Under the pieces are notes generated by a model. The model saw only the letters and a list, made by a program, of their open reading frames with translations, had not been told where the DNA came from and did no database searches. Source: Pseudomonadota bacterium (GTDB lineage: Bacteria; Pseudomonadota; Gammaproteobacteria; Burkholderiales; Burkholderiaceae_C). From it: a stretch of 64,000 bases of DNA. The stretch covers positions 1-64,000 of the forward strand of contig JAFEEG010000037.1 in NCBI GenBank assembly GCA_018241225.1, given 5' to 3'. Shown in pieces: positions 10,688 through 18,887 of this stretch. The first letter of the stretch is position 1; every line of letters starts with the position of its first letter. A program made the translations under genes and the position numbers.

Positions 10688-11113
10688 TCATCCATGGCGC
10701 GCGATCCGCTTGGTTCGGCCTGGACTCTTTTCGGGCGACTCCTTTGGCGATGCGCCACCCCTTTTTCTCGCGGGAGCGGCCGGATCTTCCCACGGCCTGA
10801 ATCGCTTCAGCGCCACGCGTTCGCCGCTGGGCGCGACGACCGACAACTCGAGGCGGAAACCGACGCTCTCCACGTACCGATTGAGGGTCGACAACTGCAA
10901 GTCCCAGCGCTTCTCGAGTTGCGAAACGGCGTTCTGGCCGATACCCATTGCCGCAGCCACATCGCCCTGCTTCTTGTTTGCCGCCCGACGGATTTCATCC
11001 AGGCGTTGCGCTTCTTCCATCGCCTTGAGGTGCACCCTGGAGCGCTTGCGAACATCATTGACGTCCTCTTCGGACAGATCCGCCATCAGGTCACTCAACT
11101 TCGTCGTCATCAT
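10688..11113 (-). CDS. HigA-like antitoxin, XRE-family helix-turn-helix protein
   Basis: The protein has about 141 residues. A helix-turn-helix sits near residues 45-75 (KQGDVAAAMGIGQNAVSQLEKR), followed by a dimerisation-like strand and a basic Lys/Arg-rich tail. The ATG overlaps the stop of the upstream toxin gene by one base (TGATG). A second ATG three bases later has a GGAG site six bases upstream and may be the true start. With the toxin it forms a toxin-first type II pair. It is expected to neutralise the toxin and repress the operon by binding the repeats upstream of the toxin gene. Confidence 0.8.
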   Translation of the reverse strand: MMTTKLSDLMADLSEEDVNDVRKRSRVHLKAMEEAQRLDEIRRAANKKQGDVAAAMGIGQNAVSQLEKRWDLQLSTLNRYVESVGFRLELSVVAPSGERVALKRFRPWEDPAAPARKRGGASPKESPEKSPGRTKRIARHG

Positions 11114-11562
11114 CAACTCCTGCGTTTCTTGCGTGGGCTTGCTGCTTCGCCCCGCGCCGGACGTGGAGCATCCAAGCGAACCAAATGCGCATCGAAGCGC
11201 TTGTTGGCCTTGCGCAAGAGCTCCTTGTAGAACCCAACCTCATCCTGTCCTTGCTTCGCCCCCGCGACCAGCACGATTGCGCGCCGGCTGGGATCAAAAG
11301 CGAACGCCGCTCGCCAAACTTCGGAGCCGCTATGCGCGTCATACCGCAACTCCTTCATGTTCGGGTGAGCCGGATTGTTCAAGGTCCCTACCAGAGGACG
11401 ACCACCACTGGGCCCCACCGTTTCAAGTGCCAGCGCAGCGGCCAGCAATGCCTTGCGCTGCTCGACATCCATCGCCTTCCATTCCGTTGCCCGGAACACA
11501 TCGTCAAACACGACCTCCCAGCGTCTAGCTGGCTCCTCCCCAGATACACCGCTCGACTTCAT
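11113..11562 (-). CDS. HigB/RelE-type toxin, Gp49-like family
   Basis: The 149-residue protein has the layout of phage-derived Gp49-like (HigB) toxins: an N-terminal segment with FDDVFRATEWKAMD, then the core MKELRYDAHSGSEVWRAAF, FDPSRRAIVLVAGAKQGQ and a basic C-terminus containing FYKELLRKANKRFDAH. Known members are ribosome-dependent mRNA endonucleases. It precedes the antitoxin, as in other higBA operons. No strong Shine-Dalgarno is seen, only an AG-rich stretch. Base composition is visibly less GC-rich than the neighbours, which fits transfer. Confidence 0.78.
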   Translation of the reverse strand: MKSSGVSGEEPARRWEVVFDDVFRATEWKAMDVEQRKALLAAALALETVGPSGGRPLVGTLNNPAHPNMKELRYDAHSGSEVWRAAFAFDPSRRAIVLVAGAKQGQDEVGFYKELLRKANKRFDAHLVRLDAPRPARGEAASPRKKRRS

Positions 11563-11579
11563 CTTGTTCTTCGCCAGAT

Positions 11580-11611
11580 ATCACTTAAACATGATATCAC
11601 GCAAGCATGAT
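11580..11611 (-). promoter_or_regulatory. Tandem 16-bp operator for the toxin-antitoxin operon
   Basis: Two adjacent 16-bp units, ATCACTTAAACATGAT and ATCACGCAAGCATGAT, match at 13 of 16 positions, and each has ATCA/TGAT ends. They start 18 bp upstream of the toxin start codon and are AT-rich in a GC-rich setting. On the minus strand a TATCAT box that could serve as -10 falls inside them. This is the arrangement expected for autoregulation by the XRE antitoxin. Confidence 0.6.
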
Positions 11612-11709
11612 CTACAGATGGCGATCGGGACCCAGCGGCCAAGTCATGGCCCCTCGCGGACCGTCGGGCAGAATCAGACGCCCGCTGTCCCGCACTGCAT
11701 CCCGACACC

Positions 11710-12258
11710 ATGACGACGCCCCCCACACCACAGCCCTTGCAACGTTACAGCCGCTCGCAGCGCCGTGCCCACTGGTGGACCTTCGGCCTGATGGTGCTGA
11801 CTTACGCGAGCATCGAGTCGCACGGATTTCTCGAACGCGGCTCCTTCGCTCGCCTGACGGTGGTGCAGCTGCACTACTGGCTGGGCATTGCGGTGCTGCT
11901 GATCACGCTGCCGCGCATTGCGCGGCGACTGCGCGAAGGCGCGCCGCCGATCGAGCCGGCGCCCGGGGCCGCCGCGCGGCTGGCGTCGGGCGCCATGCAC
12001 CTGGCCCTGTTCATCTTCCTGGTGGTGCAGCCGCTGCTGGGCATTGCCACCCGGCTGGTGTCGGGCCGCGGAATCGGCGTGCCGTTCACCGACTGGGCCA
12101 TTCCGTCGATCACGGCCGACCGGGCGCTGTCCAAGGCCATCGAGGGCGTGCACGGGCAGATCGGCACGGTGTTCTACGCGGTCATCGGCCTGCACATCGC
12201 CGCCGCCCTGTGGCACTGGCTGCGCGGGCGCGACAACGTGATGCAGCGCATGCTGTAA
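11710..12258 (+). CDS. Cytochrome b561-family membrane protein
   Basis: The 182-residue protein has four predicted membrane helices. Candidate haem-ligand histidines lie in or next to the helices (AHWW, LHYWLGI, AMHLALF, and the HIAAALWHW segment). This is the cytochrome b561 layout, with non-covalent b haems carrying electrons between quinones and periplasmic partners. It starts at ATG 11710 and lies 13 bp before the patatin gene, so the two may be co-transcribed. The substrate or redox partner is not evident; in E. coli the homologue CybB oxidises superoxide with quinone, which need not apply here. Confidence 0.85.
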   Translation: MTTPPTPQPLQRYSRSQRRAHWWTFGLMVLTYASIESHGFLERGSFARLTVVQLHYWLGIAVLLITLPRIARRLREGAPPIEPAPGAAARLASGAMHLALFIFLVVQPLLGIATRLVSGRGIGVPFTDWAIPSITADRALSKAIEGVHGQIGTVFYAVIGLHIAAALWHWLRGRDNVMQRML

Positions 12259-12271
12259 GGACGCGCGACTC

Positions 12272-13543
12272 GTGGACGCGCCCACCCGCCCCCCGACTGG
12301 CCTGGTGCTGACGGGCGGCGGTGCCCGCGCGGCCTACCAGGTGGGCGTGCTGGAAGCCATCGCCGAGCTGCGCCGCATCCATGCGCCGCAAGACTCGCCC
12401 GCCGGCAGCCCCTTCGACATCATCACCGGCACCTCGGCCGGCGCCATCAACGCAGCCGCGCTGGCCTGCGGCGCGGACGACTTCGACACCACTGTGCGGC
12501 GCCTGGCCGAGACCTGGCGCAACTTCCACGCCGAGCAGGTCTACCGCGTCGATTCGCTGGCCATGCTCAACAGCGCGGCGCGCTGGCGCCTGCTGCTGGG
12601 CATGGGGCAGCTGCTGGCCCGGCTGCTGCGCATCAAGCCGCGCTCGCTGCTGGACAACACGCCGCTGGCCGAGCTGCTGCAGCGCACGGTGCCGCTGGAG
12701 CGGCTGCCGGCGTTGCTTCGCTCGGGCCACTTGCAGGCGCTGGCGGTCACGGCCTCCAGCTACAGCTCGGGCGAGCACGTGTGCTTCTTCGACAGCGCAG
12801 TGACCACGCAGACCTGGGTGCGCACCCAGCGCCTGTCGGAACACGGGCGCATCGGCCATGCGCACCTGCTGGCGTCCTCGGCCATTCCCTTCATCTTTCC
12901 GGCGGTGGCGCTGGGCATTCGCGGGCGAACCGAGTATTTCGGCGACGGCTCCATGCGCCAGTCGACCCCGCTGGCGCCGGCCATCCACCTGGGGGCGCAG
13001 CGCATCCTGGCCATTGGCGCCGGGCGCATGAACGAGCCGCACGACGAGGCGCAGCTGCCGCCCAACACCCTCACCGGCCACCCGTCGGCGGCGCAGATCG
13101 CGGGGCACGTGATGTCCAGCATCTTCCTGGATTCGCTGGGCGTGGACGTGGAGCGCCTGCGCCGCGTCAACCACACGCTCTCGCTCATTCCGCCGCAGGC
13201 GCGCGCCGCCAGCGGGCTGCGGCCGATCGAGCTGCTGCTGATCTCGCCCTCGCAGCGCATCGACGCGATTGCCGCCCGCCACGTGGACGCCCTGCCGGGG
13301 CCGGTGCAGCGGCTGTTCGTGGGCCTGCAGCCCAACAGCCTGACGCAGCTCAAGGCCGCCGCCTTTGCCAGCTACCTGCTGTTCGAAACGTCGTTTACCG
13401 AAGAGCTGATTGCCCTGGGCCGGGCCGACACCCTGGCCAAGCGCGGCGAGGTGTGCGCCTTCTTCGGCTGGCCTCAGGAAGAGGTGCCATCGGGCACGGA
13501 CAGCCGCTTGAGCATGCGCACCGCGTCTTCCACGCCTTCGTAG
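12272..13543 (+). CDS. Patatin-like phospholipase
   Basis: The 423-residue protein starts at GTG 12272. It has the patatin oxyanion loop GGGARAAY (15-22), the nucleophile elbow GTSAG with S55, and a DGS motif with D225 as the second member of the Ser-Asp dyad. Such enzymes release fatty acids from phospholipids or act as acyl hydrolases. No signal peptide or membrane helix is visible, so a cytoplasmic or peripheral location is likely. Its 3' end overlaps the convergent acetyltransferase gene by 70 bp. Bacterial virulence-associated ExoU-type members exist, but nothing here shows secretion. Confidence 0.88.
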   Translation: MDAPTRPPTGLVLTGGGARAAYQVGVLEAIAELRRIHAPQDSPAGSPFDIITGTSAGAINAAALACGADDFDTTVRRLAETWRNFHAEQVYRVDSLAMLNSAARWRLLLGMGQLLARLLRIKPRSLLDNTPLAELLQRTVPLERLPALLRSGHLQALAVTASSYSSGEHVCFFDSAVTTQTWVRTQRLSEHGRIGHAHLLASSAIPFIFPAVALGIRGRTEYFGDGSMRQSTPLAPAIHLGAQRILAIGAGRMNEPHDEAQLPPNTLTGHPSAAQIAGHVMSSIFLDSLGVDVERLRRVNHTLSLIPPQARAASGLRPIELLLISPSQRIDAIAARHVDALPGPVQRLFVGLQPNSLTQLKAAAFASYLLFETSFTEELIALGRADTLAKRGEVCAFFGWPQEEVPSGTDSRLSMRTASSTPS

Positions 13544-13953
13544 TAGCCCACGGCCACACCGGCTTCCTCAAAGCCATGATGCTGGTAGAAGGCCATGGCC
13601 CCCGGGTTGGTCACGCGCACTTCGAGCCGCACCAGCTTGCACCCGGCCACCCGGGCCGTGGCCTCCAGCCAGGCCAGCAAGGCCGAGCCCAGGCCGTGCC
13701 GGCGCTGGGCCGCGCGCACCGCAAAAAGGGCCAGGTGCGCCTCTTCGATCCCGTACTGCATGATCGCGAAGCCTGTCACGCCGATGCCCTGGCGCGCCAC
13801 CACCACGTTGGTGTCGGCGTCGTGGATGCTGCGCATGACGCGCCGGGTGGTCCAGCGCCACGCCAGGCCGTACTCGATGGCATCGCGCGAGAGCTCGGCG
13901 ATGGCCAGCGCATCGGTGGTGCGCGCGAGGTCGATGTCGTGCTGATAGATCAC
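13474..13953 (-). CDS. GNAT-family N-acetyltransferase
   Basis: The protein has 159 residues from a GTG start (MIYQHDIDL). It shows the GNAT fold order: N-terminal strand and helix, a central LALFAVR strand, the acetyl-CoA-binding motif RRHGLGSALLAWLE, and the C-terminal AMAFYQHHGFEE signature. The substrate cannot be told. It overlaps the 3' end of the convergent patatin gene and is divergent from metG. The upstream ATGs in this frame lie within the metG region and are less likely. Confidence 0.83.
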   Translation of the reverse strand: MIYQHDIDLARTTDALAIAELSRDAIEYGLAWRWTTRRVMRSIHDADTNVVVARQGIGVTGFAIMQYGIEEAHLALFAVRAAQRRHGLGSALLAWLEATARVAGCKLVRLEVRVTNPGAMAFYQHHGFEEAGVAVGYYEGVEDAVRMLKRLSVPDGTSS

Positions 13954-13991
13954 GAGTGGGCCCTGGTTCCAGGTGACTATAGCCCGCCAAC

Positions 13992-13997
13992 TAAAAT
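13992..13997 (+). promoter_or_regulatory. Putative -10 box of metG
   Basis: TAAAAT lies 95 bp upstream of the metG start in the divergent gap between the acetyltransferase and metG. TAAAAT is a common -10 form in this group. No convincing -35 box was found at the right distance. Confidence 0.4.
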
Positions 13998-14091
13998 ACC
14001 GCTCCCCCCGCCTGGAGGCAGGGCCGCGCCGCCTGGCGGGCCAGAGCCTCCTGTCCCTGAAGCCTTCACTCAACCGAAAAGCGCCCGCTCG

Positions 14092-16176
14092 ATGACCCAG
14101 CGCAAACTCTTCGTCACCACCGCCCTGCCCTACGCCAACGGCAAGTTCCACATCGGCCACATCATGGAATACATCCAGGCCGATATCTGGGTGCGGTTCC
14201 AGCGAATGCAGGGCGCCGAGGTGAACTTCGTCTGCGCTGATGACGCCCACGGCGCGGCCATCACCATTGCCGCCGACAAGGCGGGCGTGACGCCCCAGCA
14301 GTTCGTGGCCGACATCGCCGCGGGCCGCAAGCCGTATCTCGACGGCTTTCACATCGCCTTCGACAACTGGCACTCCACCGACGCGCCGGAAAACCACGAG
14401 CTGGCACGCCAGATCTACCTCGACCTGAAAAAGGCCGGGTTGATCGAGACGCGCGCGGTCGAGCAGTTCTACGACCCCGAAAAGGGCATGTTCCTGGCCG
14501 ACCGCTTCATCAAGGGCGAGTGCCCCAACTGCCACGCCAAGGACCAGTACGGCGACAACTGCGAGGTGTGCGGCGCCGTGTACGCGCCCACCGAGCTGAT
14601 CAACCCCTACTCGGCCCTCTCGGGTGCCAAGCCGGAGCTGCGCAGCTCCGACCACTTCTTCTTCAAGCTGTCCGATCCGCGCTGCGAGGCCTACCTGAAG
14701 GACTGGACCGTGGCCGCCGGCCATGTGCAGCCCGAAGTGCAGAACAAGATCCGCGAGTGGCTCTACAAGAAGGAAGACGGCACCGGCGGCCTGGGCGACT
14801 GGGACATCAGCCGCGATGCGCCCTACTTCGGCATCGAGATTCCCGATGCGCCGGGCAAGTACTTCTACGTGTGGCTGGACGCCCCGGTGGGCTACCTGGC
14901 CTCGCTGAAGAACCTGCTGGACAAGACCTGCGTCGAGGCTGCCGGCGAAGGCATCTCGTACACCGAGTACATGGCCCAGCCCGACCTGGAGCAGGTGCAC
15001 TTCATCGGCAAGGACATCATCACCTTCCACACGCTGTTCTGGCCGGCCATGCTGCACTTCTCGGGCCGCAAGGCGCCCGACGCCATCTACGTGCACGGCC
15101 ACCTCACCGTGAACAACGAGAAGATGAGCAAGAGCCGCGGCACCGGCATCGACCCGCTCAAGTACCTCAGCGTGGGCCTGAACCCCGAGCACCTGCGCTA
15201 CTACCTGGCCGCCAAGCTCAACGGGCGCAACGAAGACATCGACTTCAACCCCGAGGACTTCATCGCCCGCGTCAACTCCGACCTGGTGGGCAAGTTCATC
15301 AACATCGCCAGCCGCTCGGCGGGCTTCATCGCCAAGCGCTTCGACGGCAAGCTGGGCACGCCCAGCGCCGACGGCGGCGCGCTGCTGGCCGCGCTGCAGG
15401 CCGAGGCCAAGACCATTGCCCAGCTGTACGACAGCCGCGACTTCGCTCGCGCCCTGCGCGATGTGATGCAGCTGGCCGACAAGGTCAACGAGTACGTCGA
15501 CCAGAACAAGCCCTGGGAACTGGCCAAGAAGCCCGACCAGGTGCAGCGCCTGCAGGACGTATGCAGCACCTGCATCGAGGCTTTCCGCCTGCTCACCATC
15601 TACCTCAAGCCGGTGCTGCCGGCGCTGGCCGCGCAAGTCGAGGCCTTCCTGGGCTGCAACGCGCTGGGCTGGGCCGACGCCGGCCGCCTGCTGGGCGCGG
15701 GCCACGCCATTGCCGACTACAAGCACCTGATGCAGCGCGTGGACCCCAAGCTGCTCGACCAGTTGCTGGAGCCGCCGGCCCCCGAGGCCGAGGAAAAGCC
15801 CGAGGCCGCGGCCCCCGGCGGCGAGCCGCTGGCCGAGACCATCACCCTCGACGACTTCACCAAGATCGACCTGCGCATCGCCAAGATCCTGGCCTGCGAA
15901 AAGGTCGAGGGCTCGACCAAGCTGCTGCGCCTGACGCTGGACGTGGGCGAAGGCAAGACCCGCAACGTGTTCTCCGGCATTGCCAGTGCCTACCAGCCGG
16001 AGCAACTGGTGGGCAAGCTGACGGTGATGGTGGCCAACCTGGCACCGCGCAAGATGAAGTTCGGCGTGTCAGAAGGCATGGTGCTGGCCGCCAGCCACGC
16101 CGACGAGAAGGCGCAGCCGGGCATCCACGTGCTGGAACCCTGGCCCGGCGCCACGCCCGGCATGCGGGTGCGCTGA
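14092..16176 (+). CDS. metG: Methionyl-tRNA synthetase
   Basis: The 694-residue class I synthetase charges tRNA-Met. The HIGH motif is at residues 20-23. A zinc knuckle (CPNCHAKDQ and CEVCG) falls near 144-163, KMSKS at 344-348, followed by the anticodon-binding helical domain. A Glu/Pro/Ala-rich linker leads to a C-terminal OB-fold tRNA-binding domain (from about 585, beginning ITLDDFTKIDLRIAKIL), which dimerises in E. coli. The ATG at 14092 gives the expected MTQRKLFVTTALPYANG start. The length is normal for the family. Confidence 0.97.
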   Translation: MTQRKLFVTTALPYANGKFHIGHIMEYIQADIWVRFQRMQGAEVNFVCADDAHGAAITIAADKAGVTPQQFVADIAAGRKPYLDGFHIAFDNWHSTDAPENHELARQIYLDLKKAGLIETRAVEQFYDPEKGMFLADRFIKGECPNCHAKDQYGDNCEVCGAVYAPTELINPYSALSGAKPELRSSDHFFFKLSDPRCEAYLKDWTVAAGHVQPEVQNKIREWLYKKEDGTGGLGDWDISRDAPYFGIEIPDAPGKYFYVWLDAPVGYLASLKNLLDKTCVEAAGEGISYTEYMAQPDLEQVHFIGKDIITFHTLFWPAMLHFSGRKAPDAIYVHGHLTVNNEKMSKSRGTGIDPLKYLSVGLNPEHLRYYLAAKLNGRNEDIDFNPEDFIARVNSDLVGKFINIASRSAGFIAKRFDGKLGTPSADGGALLAALQAEAKTIAQLYDSRDFARALRDVMQLADKVNEYVDQNKPWELAKKPDQVQRLQDVCSTCIEAFRLLTIYLKPVLPALAAQVEAFLGCNALGWADAGRLLGAGHAIADYKHLMQRVDPKLLDQLLEPPAPEAEEKPEAAAPGGEPLAETITLDDFTKIDLRIAKILACEKVEGSTKLLRLTLDVGEGKTRNVFSGIASAYQPEQLVGKLTVMVANLAPRKMKFGVSEGMVLAASHADEKAQPGIHVLEPWPGATPGMRVR

Positions 16177-16180
16177 GCCC

Positions 16181-16456
16181 ATGTCGCGCACCGGCCTCCT
16201 TCGCCCGGCGCTCGCGGCTGCCATGGTGGCCGGGGCGGGCATTGCCCTGCCCGGCTGCGCCGTCGTCAGCGCGGCCAGCGCCACTGTCAGCGTTGCGAGC
16301 ACGGCCGTGAGCGTGGGTGCCGGCGCGGTCGGCCTGGCCGCCGATGCCGCCATCGGCACCGCCAGGATCGCCGGCAAGGCGGTGGGCGCGGCGGCCGACG
16401 CGGCGATCCCATCCTCCTCTTCCTCCTCCTCCTCCGAACCCGCGAGCCAGCCGTGA
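16181..16456 (+). CDS. Small predicted lipoprotein, Ala/Val/Ser-rich
   Basis: The 91-residue protein begins with a basic n-region and a hydrophobic stretch ending in LPGC, a good lipobox, so it is probably a lipoprotein. The mature part is low in complexity, with alternating Ala, Val, Ser and Gly, a run of eight serines near the end, and no charged core. It lies 4 bp after metG, and its stop overlaps the GTG of slyX (GTGA). I do not recognise a named family. The coding call rests on the lipobox, tight spacing and frame. Confidence 0.7.
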   Translation: MSRTGLLRPALAAAMVAGAGIALPGCAVVSAASATVSVASTAVSVGAGAVGLAADAAIGTARIAGKAVGAAADAAIPSSSSSSSSEPASQP

Positions 16457-16680
16457 CGCAAGGCCTGACCGACGACGCCGCAGCGCGCCTGACCGAGCTG
16501 GAGATCAAGGCCAGCTATGCGGAAGACCTGCTCGAACAGCTCAACATGACGATCTACCGCCAGCAGCAGCAGATCGACAGCCTCATCCAGCAGATCGCGC
16601 AGTTGCGCGAGCAAAGCAGCCGCTCGGCCCAGGACCCGGCCACGCGCAACCTGCGCGACGAGCTGCCGCCGCATTACTGA
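16453..16680 (+). CDS. slyX: SlyX-family protein
   Basis: The 75-residue protein from a GTG start overlaps the previous stop. The sequence is an almost continuous coiled coil: ARLTELEIKASYAEDLLEQL, MTIYRQQQQIDSL and IQQIAQLREQ, ending in ELPPHY, the SlyX signature C-terminus. The cellular role of SlyX is not well defined. It appears to be the last gene of a metG-lipoprotein-slyX unit, with an intergenic repeat directly after it. Confidence 0.85.
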   Translation: MTQGLTDDAAARLTELEIKASYAEDLLEQLNMTIYRQQQQIDSLIQQIAQLREQSSRSAQDPATRNLRDELPPHY

Positions 16681-16682
16681 AG

Positions 16683-16806
16683 CCCCCCGGCTTTTCACTC
16701 ACTTCGTTCGTGTAACTCCACCCCCCGAGGGGGGGACCCCACCTGAGGCCCGGCAAAGCCGGTTCCTCGGTGCGGGGCTGGAAAGGGGTGCGGTTGGCCC
16801 AGCTCG
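16683..16806 (+). repeat. GC-rich intergenic repeat, copy A
   Basis: This copy shares ordered blocks with copies at 25212 and 41790: GGCTTTTCAC, CTTCG repeats, CGTGTAA, a C5-6/GA/G5-7 hairpin, then GGCAAAGCC, GTTCC and GCCCAGCTCG. It fills the gap between slyX and the sulP gene together with about 150 bp (16807-16958) that hold no feature except the sulP ribosome site. Confidence 0.7.
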
Positions 16807-16958
16807 GGCGCGATCGGCCTACACTCGCGACATGCCCGCTTTGCCCGTCTTCCTGACGATGTCGCGCCGCCGGCGCTTCATGGCGCGGCTGATGCACTGC
16901 GGCCCTCCGGAGTTGCGAACAGATTCCTTGGCAATCCGTTCGACTTCCGGAGACTCAC

Positions 16959-18626
16959 TTGGCCCTGAATTTCAGTTTCAGACCGCGCCTGCTCGATGCA
17001 CTGCACGGGTATGACCGGGCACGCTTTCTAAAGGACCTGGGCGCCGGCGCCACCGTCGGCATCGTGGCGCTGCCGCTGGCCATGGCCTTTGCCATTGCCT
17101 CGGGGCTGACGCCCCAGGCGGGCATCTGGACGGCCATCATCGCCGGCTTCCTCATTGCCGCGCTGGGCGGCTCGGCGGTGCAGATCGGCGGGCCCGCCGG
17201 GGCCTTCATCGTCATCGTCTACGGCATCGTCGAGCGCTACGGCGTGGCCAACCTGCTGATCGCCACCGCCTGCGCGGGGGTGGTGCTGTTCCTGCTGGGG
17301 CTGTTCCGGCTGGGCACGCTGGTGCGCTATGTGCCGGTGTCGATCGTGGTGGGCTTCACCAACGGCATCGCCACGCTGATCCTGCTGTCACAACTGCGCG
17401 ACCTGCTGGGCCTGTCCGTCGAGAAGATGCCGGCCGACATGTTCTCGCAGATGGCCACGCTGTGGGAGCACCGGGGCACTTTCAACCCCTACGCCTTCGC
17501 CCTGGGTGCGACCTGCGTGGCGGGCTTGTTCATCTGGCCGCTGCTGCTGCACGACAAGTCGCGCTTCGGCTATGCGGTGCACCTGATGTTCGGCCGCGTC
17601 ACCGAACTGCGCCCGGTGAAGATGGCCTCGCGCGTGCCGGGCCCCATCGTGGCGCTGGTCAGCCTCACGGCCCTGGCCTGGGCGCTGAAGCTGCCGGTGG
17701 AAACCATCGGCACGCGCTTCGGTGGCATTCCGCAGGGGCTGCCTGCCTTCGCCCTGCCCGAGTTCAGCTGGGAAACGGTCAAGCAGCTGGTGTCGCCCAC
17801 GCTCACCATCGCCATCCTTGGCGCCATCGAATCGCTCCTGTGCGCGCGGGTGTCCGACCAGGTCAGCGGCCTTGCGCGCCACGACCCGAACCAGGAGCTG
17901 ATGGCACAGGGGATGGCCAACCTGGTCGTGCCGTTCTTCGGCGGCATGCCGGCCACCGGCACCATTGCCCGCACCGTCACCAACATCCGGGCCGGCGCAA
18001 CCTCGCCGGTGGCAGGCATCGTGCATGCGCTCACGCTGATGGTCGTGGTGCTGCTGGCAGCGCCACTGGCCCGGCTGGTGCCGCTGTCGGTGCTGGCCGG
18101 CATCCTGATCTTCGTGGCCTGGAACATGGGCGAATGGCGCGAGTTCGCACCCTACATGCTGCTGCGCTTCAGCAACCACTACCGGCTGCTGATGCTGGGC
18201 ACCTTCTTTCTCACGGTGGTGTTCGACCTCACGGTGGCGGTGCAGGCGGGCATCGTGCTGGCCTGCGTTCTGTTCATCCGGCGCATGAACACGCTGTTCC
18301 GGGTGGAGCTGGTATCGCTGGAGCCGCCGGTGCTCACCTACCGGCTGTACGGCGCCTTCTTCTTCGGCGCGGCCAACAAGCTGGATGCGGCCATCCAGGC
18401 GGTGGAGCGCGCGCCGCGCGGCATGACGGTGGTGCTGGACGCCATGCACATGATCCAGCTCGACACCACCGGCCTGGACGCGCTTCGCCAGCTGCACAAG
18501 ACGGTGCTGGCGCGTGACGGACAGCTCCGGCTGCAGGCGCTGCAGCCCCAGCCGGCGGGCCTGATCGAGCGCTCGGGATTCGCGGCCGAACTGGCTGGTA
18601 GCGCCACGCCGCCCGGGCACCGGTAA
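16959..18626 (+). CDS. SulP-family anion transporter with STAS domain
   Basis: The protein has 555 residues from a TTG start, chosen because a GGAG site is six bases upstream and because it begins just before the conserved N-terminus. About ten to twelve membrane helices carry the SulP features (GIVALPLAMAFAIASGL near 27-45; GGPAGAFIVIVYGI). The last 120 residues form a cytoplasmic STAS domain (MTVVLDAMHMIQLDTTG, LDALRQL). SulP proteins import sulfate, bicarbonate or other anions; substrate identity cannot be read from the sequence. Its stop codon lies inside the putative -10 box of the next gene. Confidence 0.9.
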   Translation: MALNFSFRPRLLDALHGYDRARFLKDLGAGATVGIVALPLAMAFAIASGLTPQAGIWTAIIAGFLIAALGGSAVQIGGPAGAFIVIVYGIVERYGVANLLIATACAGVVLFLLGLFRLGTLVRYVPVSIVVGFTNGIATLILLSQLRDLLGLSVEKMPADMFSQMATLWEHRGTFNPYAFALGATCVAGLFIWPLLLHDKSRFGYAVHLMFGRVTELRPVKMASRVPGPIVALVSLTALAWALKLPVETIGTRFGGIPQGLPAFALPEFSWETVKQLVSPTLTIAILGAIESLLCARVSDQVSGLARHDPNQELMAQGMANLVVPFFGGMPATGTIARTVTNIRAGATSPVAGIVHALTLMVVVLLAAPLARLVPLSVLAGILIFVAWNMGEWREFAPYMLLRFSNHYRLLMLGTFFLTVVFDLTVAVQAGIVLACVLFIRRMNTLFRVELVSLEPPVLTYRLYGAFFFGAANKLDAAIQAVERAPRGMTVVLDAMHMIQLDTTGLDALRQLHKTVLARDGQLRLQALQPQPAGLIERSGFAAELAGSATPPGHR

Positions 18627-18629
18627 AAT
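18624..18629 (+). promoter_or_regulatory. Putative -10 box for DUF3460-scpA
   Basis: TAAAAT overlaps the TAA stop of the sulP gene and lies 27 bp upstream of the DUF3460 start. The position fits a separate promoter for the DUF3460-scpA pair. Confidence 0.4.
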
Positions 18630-18656
18630 CGCGGCAAGCCAAAGGTACCCGAACCC

Positions 18657-18872
18657 ATGTTCTCTCTTTTCCGTCGCCCCCACTACAGCTCCGAAATCAC
18701 CAATTTCATCGAGGAAATGCGGCAGAAGAAGCCCACCCTCGAAGCCGAGCAGCGCGCCGGCCGCGCCCTGCTGTGGGACAAGCACCTCGATCGCGAGTCG
18801 CTGGAAGAGTTCAGCGAGGCGCGTGTGGCCCAGCAGCCCTACGTCTACCAGACCCAGCCCACCAACAAGTAA
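18657..18872 (+). CDS. DUF3460 protein
   Basis: The 71-residue charged protein has MFSLFRRPHYSSEITNFIEE at the start and a helical middle with DKHLDRESLEEFSEARVAQQ. It matches DUF3460, a small family found just before scpA in Burkholderiales. It lies 15 bp upstream of scpA and is probably co-transcribed. It has no signal peptide or membrane segment. Function unknown; a link with chromosome segregation is only inferred from position. Confidence 0.85.
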   Translation: MFSLFRRPHYSSEITNFIEEMRQKKPTLEAEQRAGRALLWDKHLDRESLEEFSEARVAQQPYVYQTQPTNK

Positions 18873-18887
18873 GCCGGTTTCCGGTCG

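Noticed and set aside
13981..14091. Possible RNA gene or riboswitch in the GC-rich leader of metG
   Set aside because: The stretch can form GC stems, but I could not build a tRNA, T-box or known riboswitch fold from it.
13474..16005. A long minus-strand frame through metG joined to the acetyltransferase
   Set aside because: Only the last 159 codons (from 13953) resemble a protein family; the rest is antisense to metG.
16832..17014. A 60-residue open frame between slyX and sulP
   Set aside because: It overlaps the sulP start in another frame, has no ribosome site of note and no recognisable sequence.
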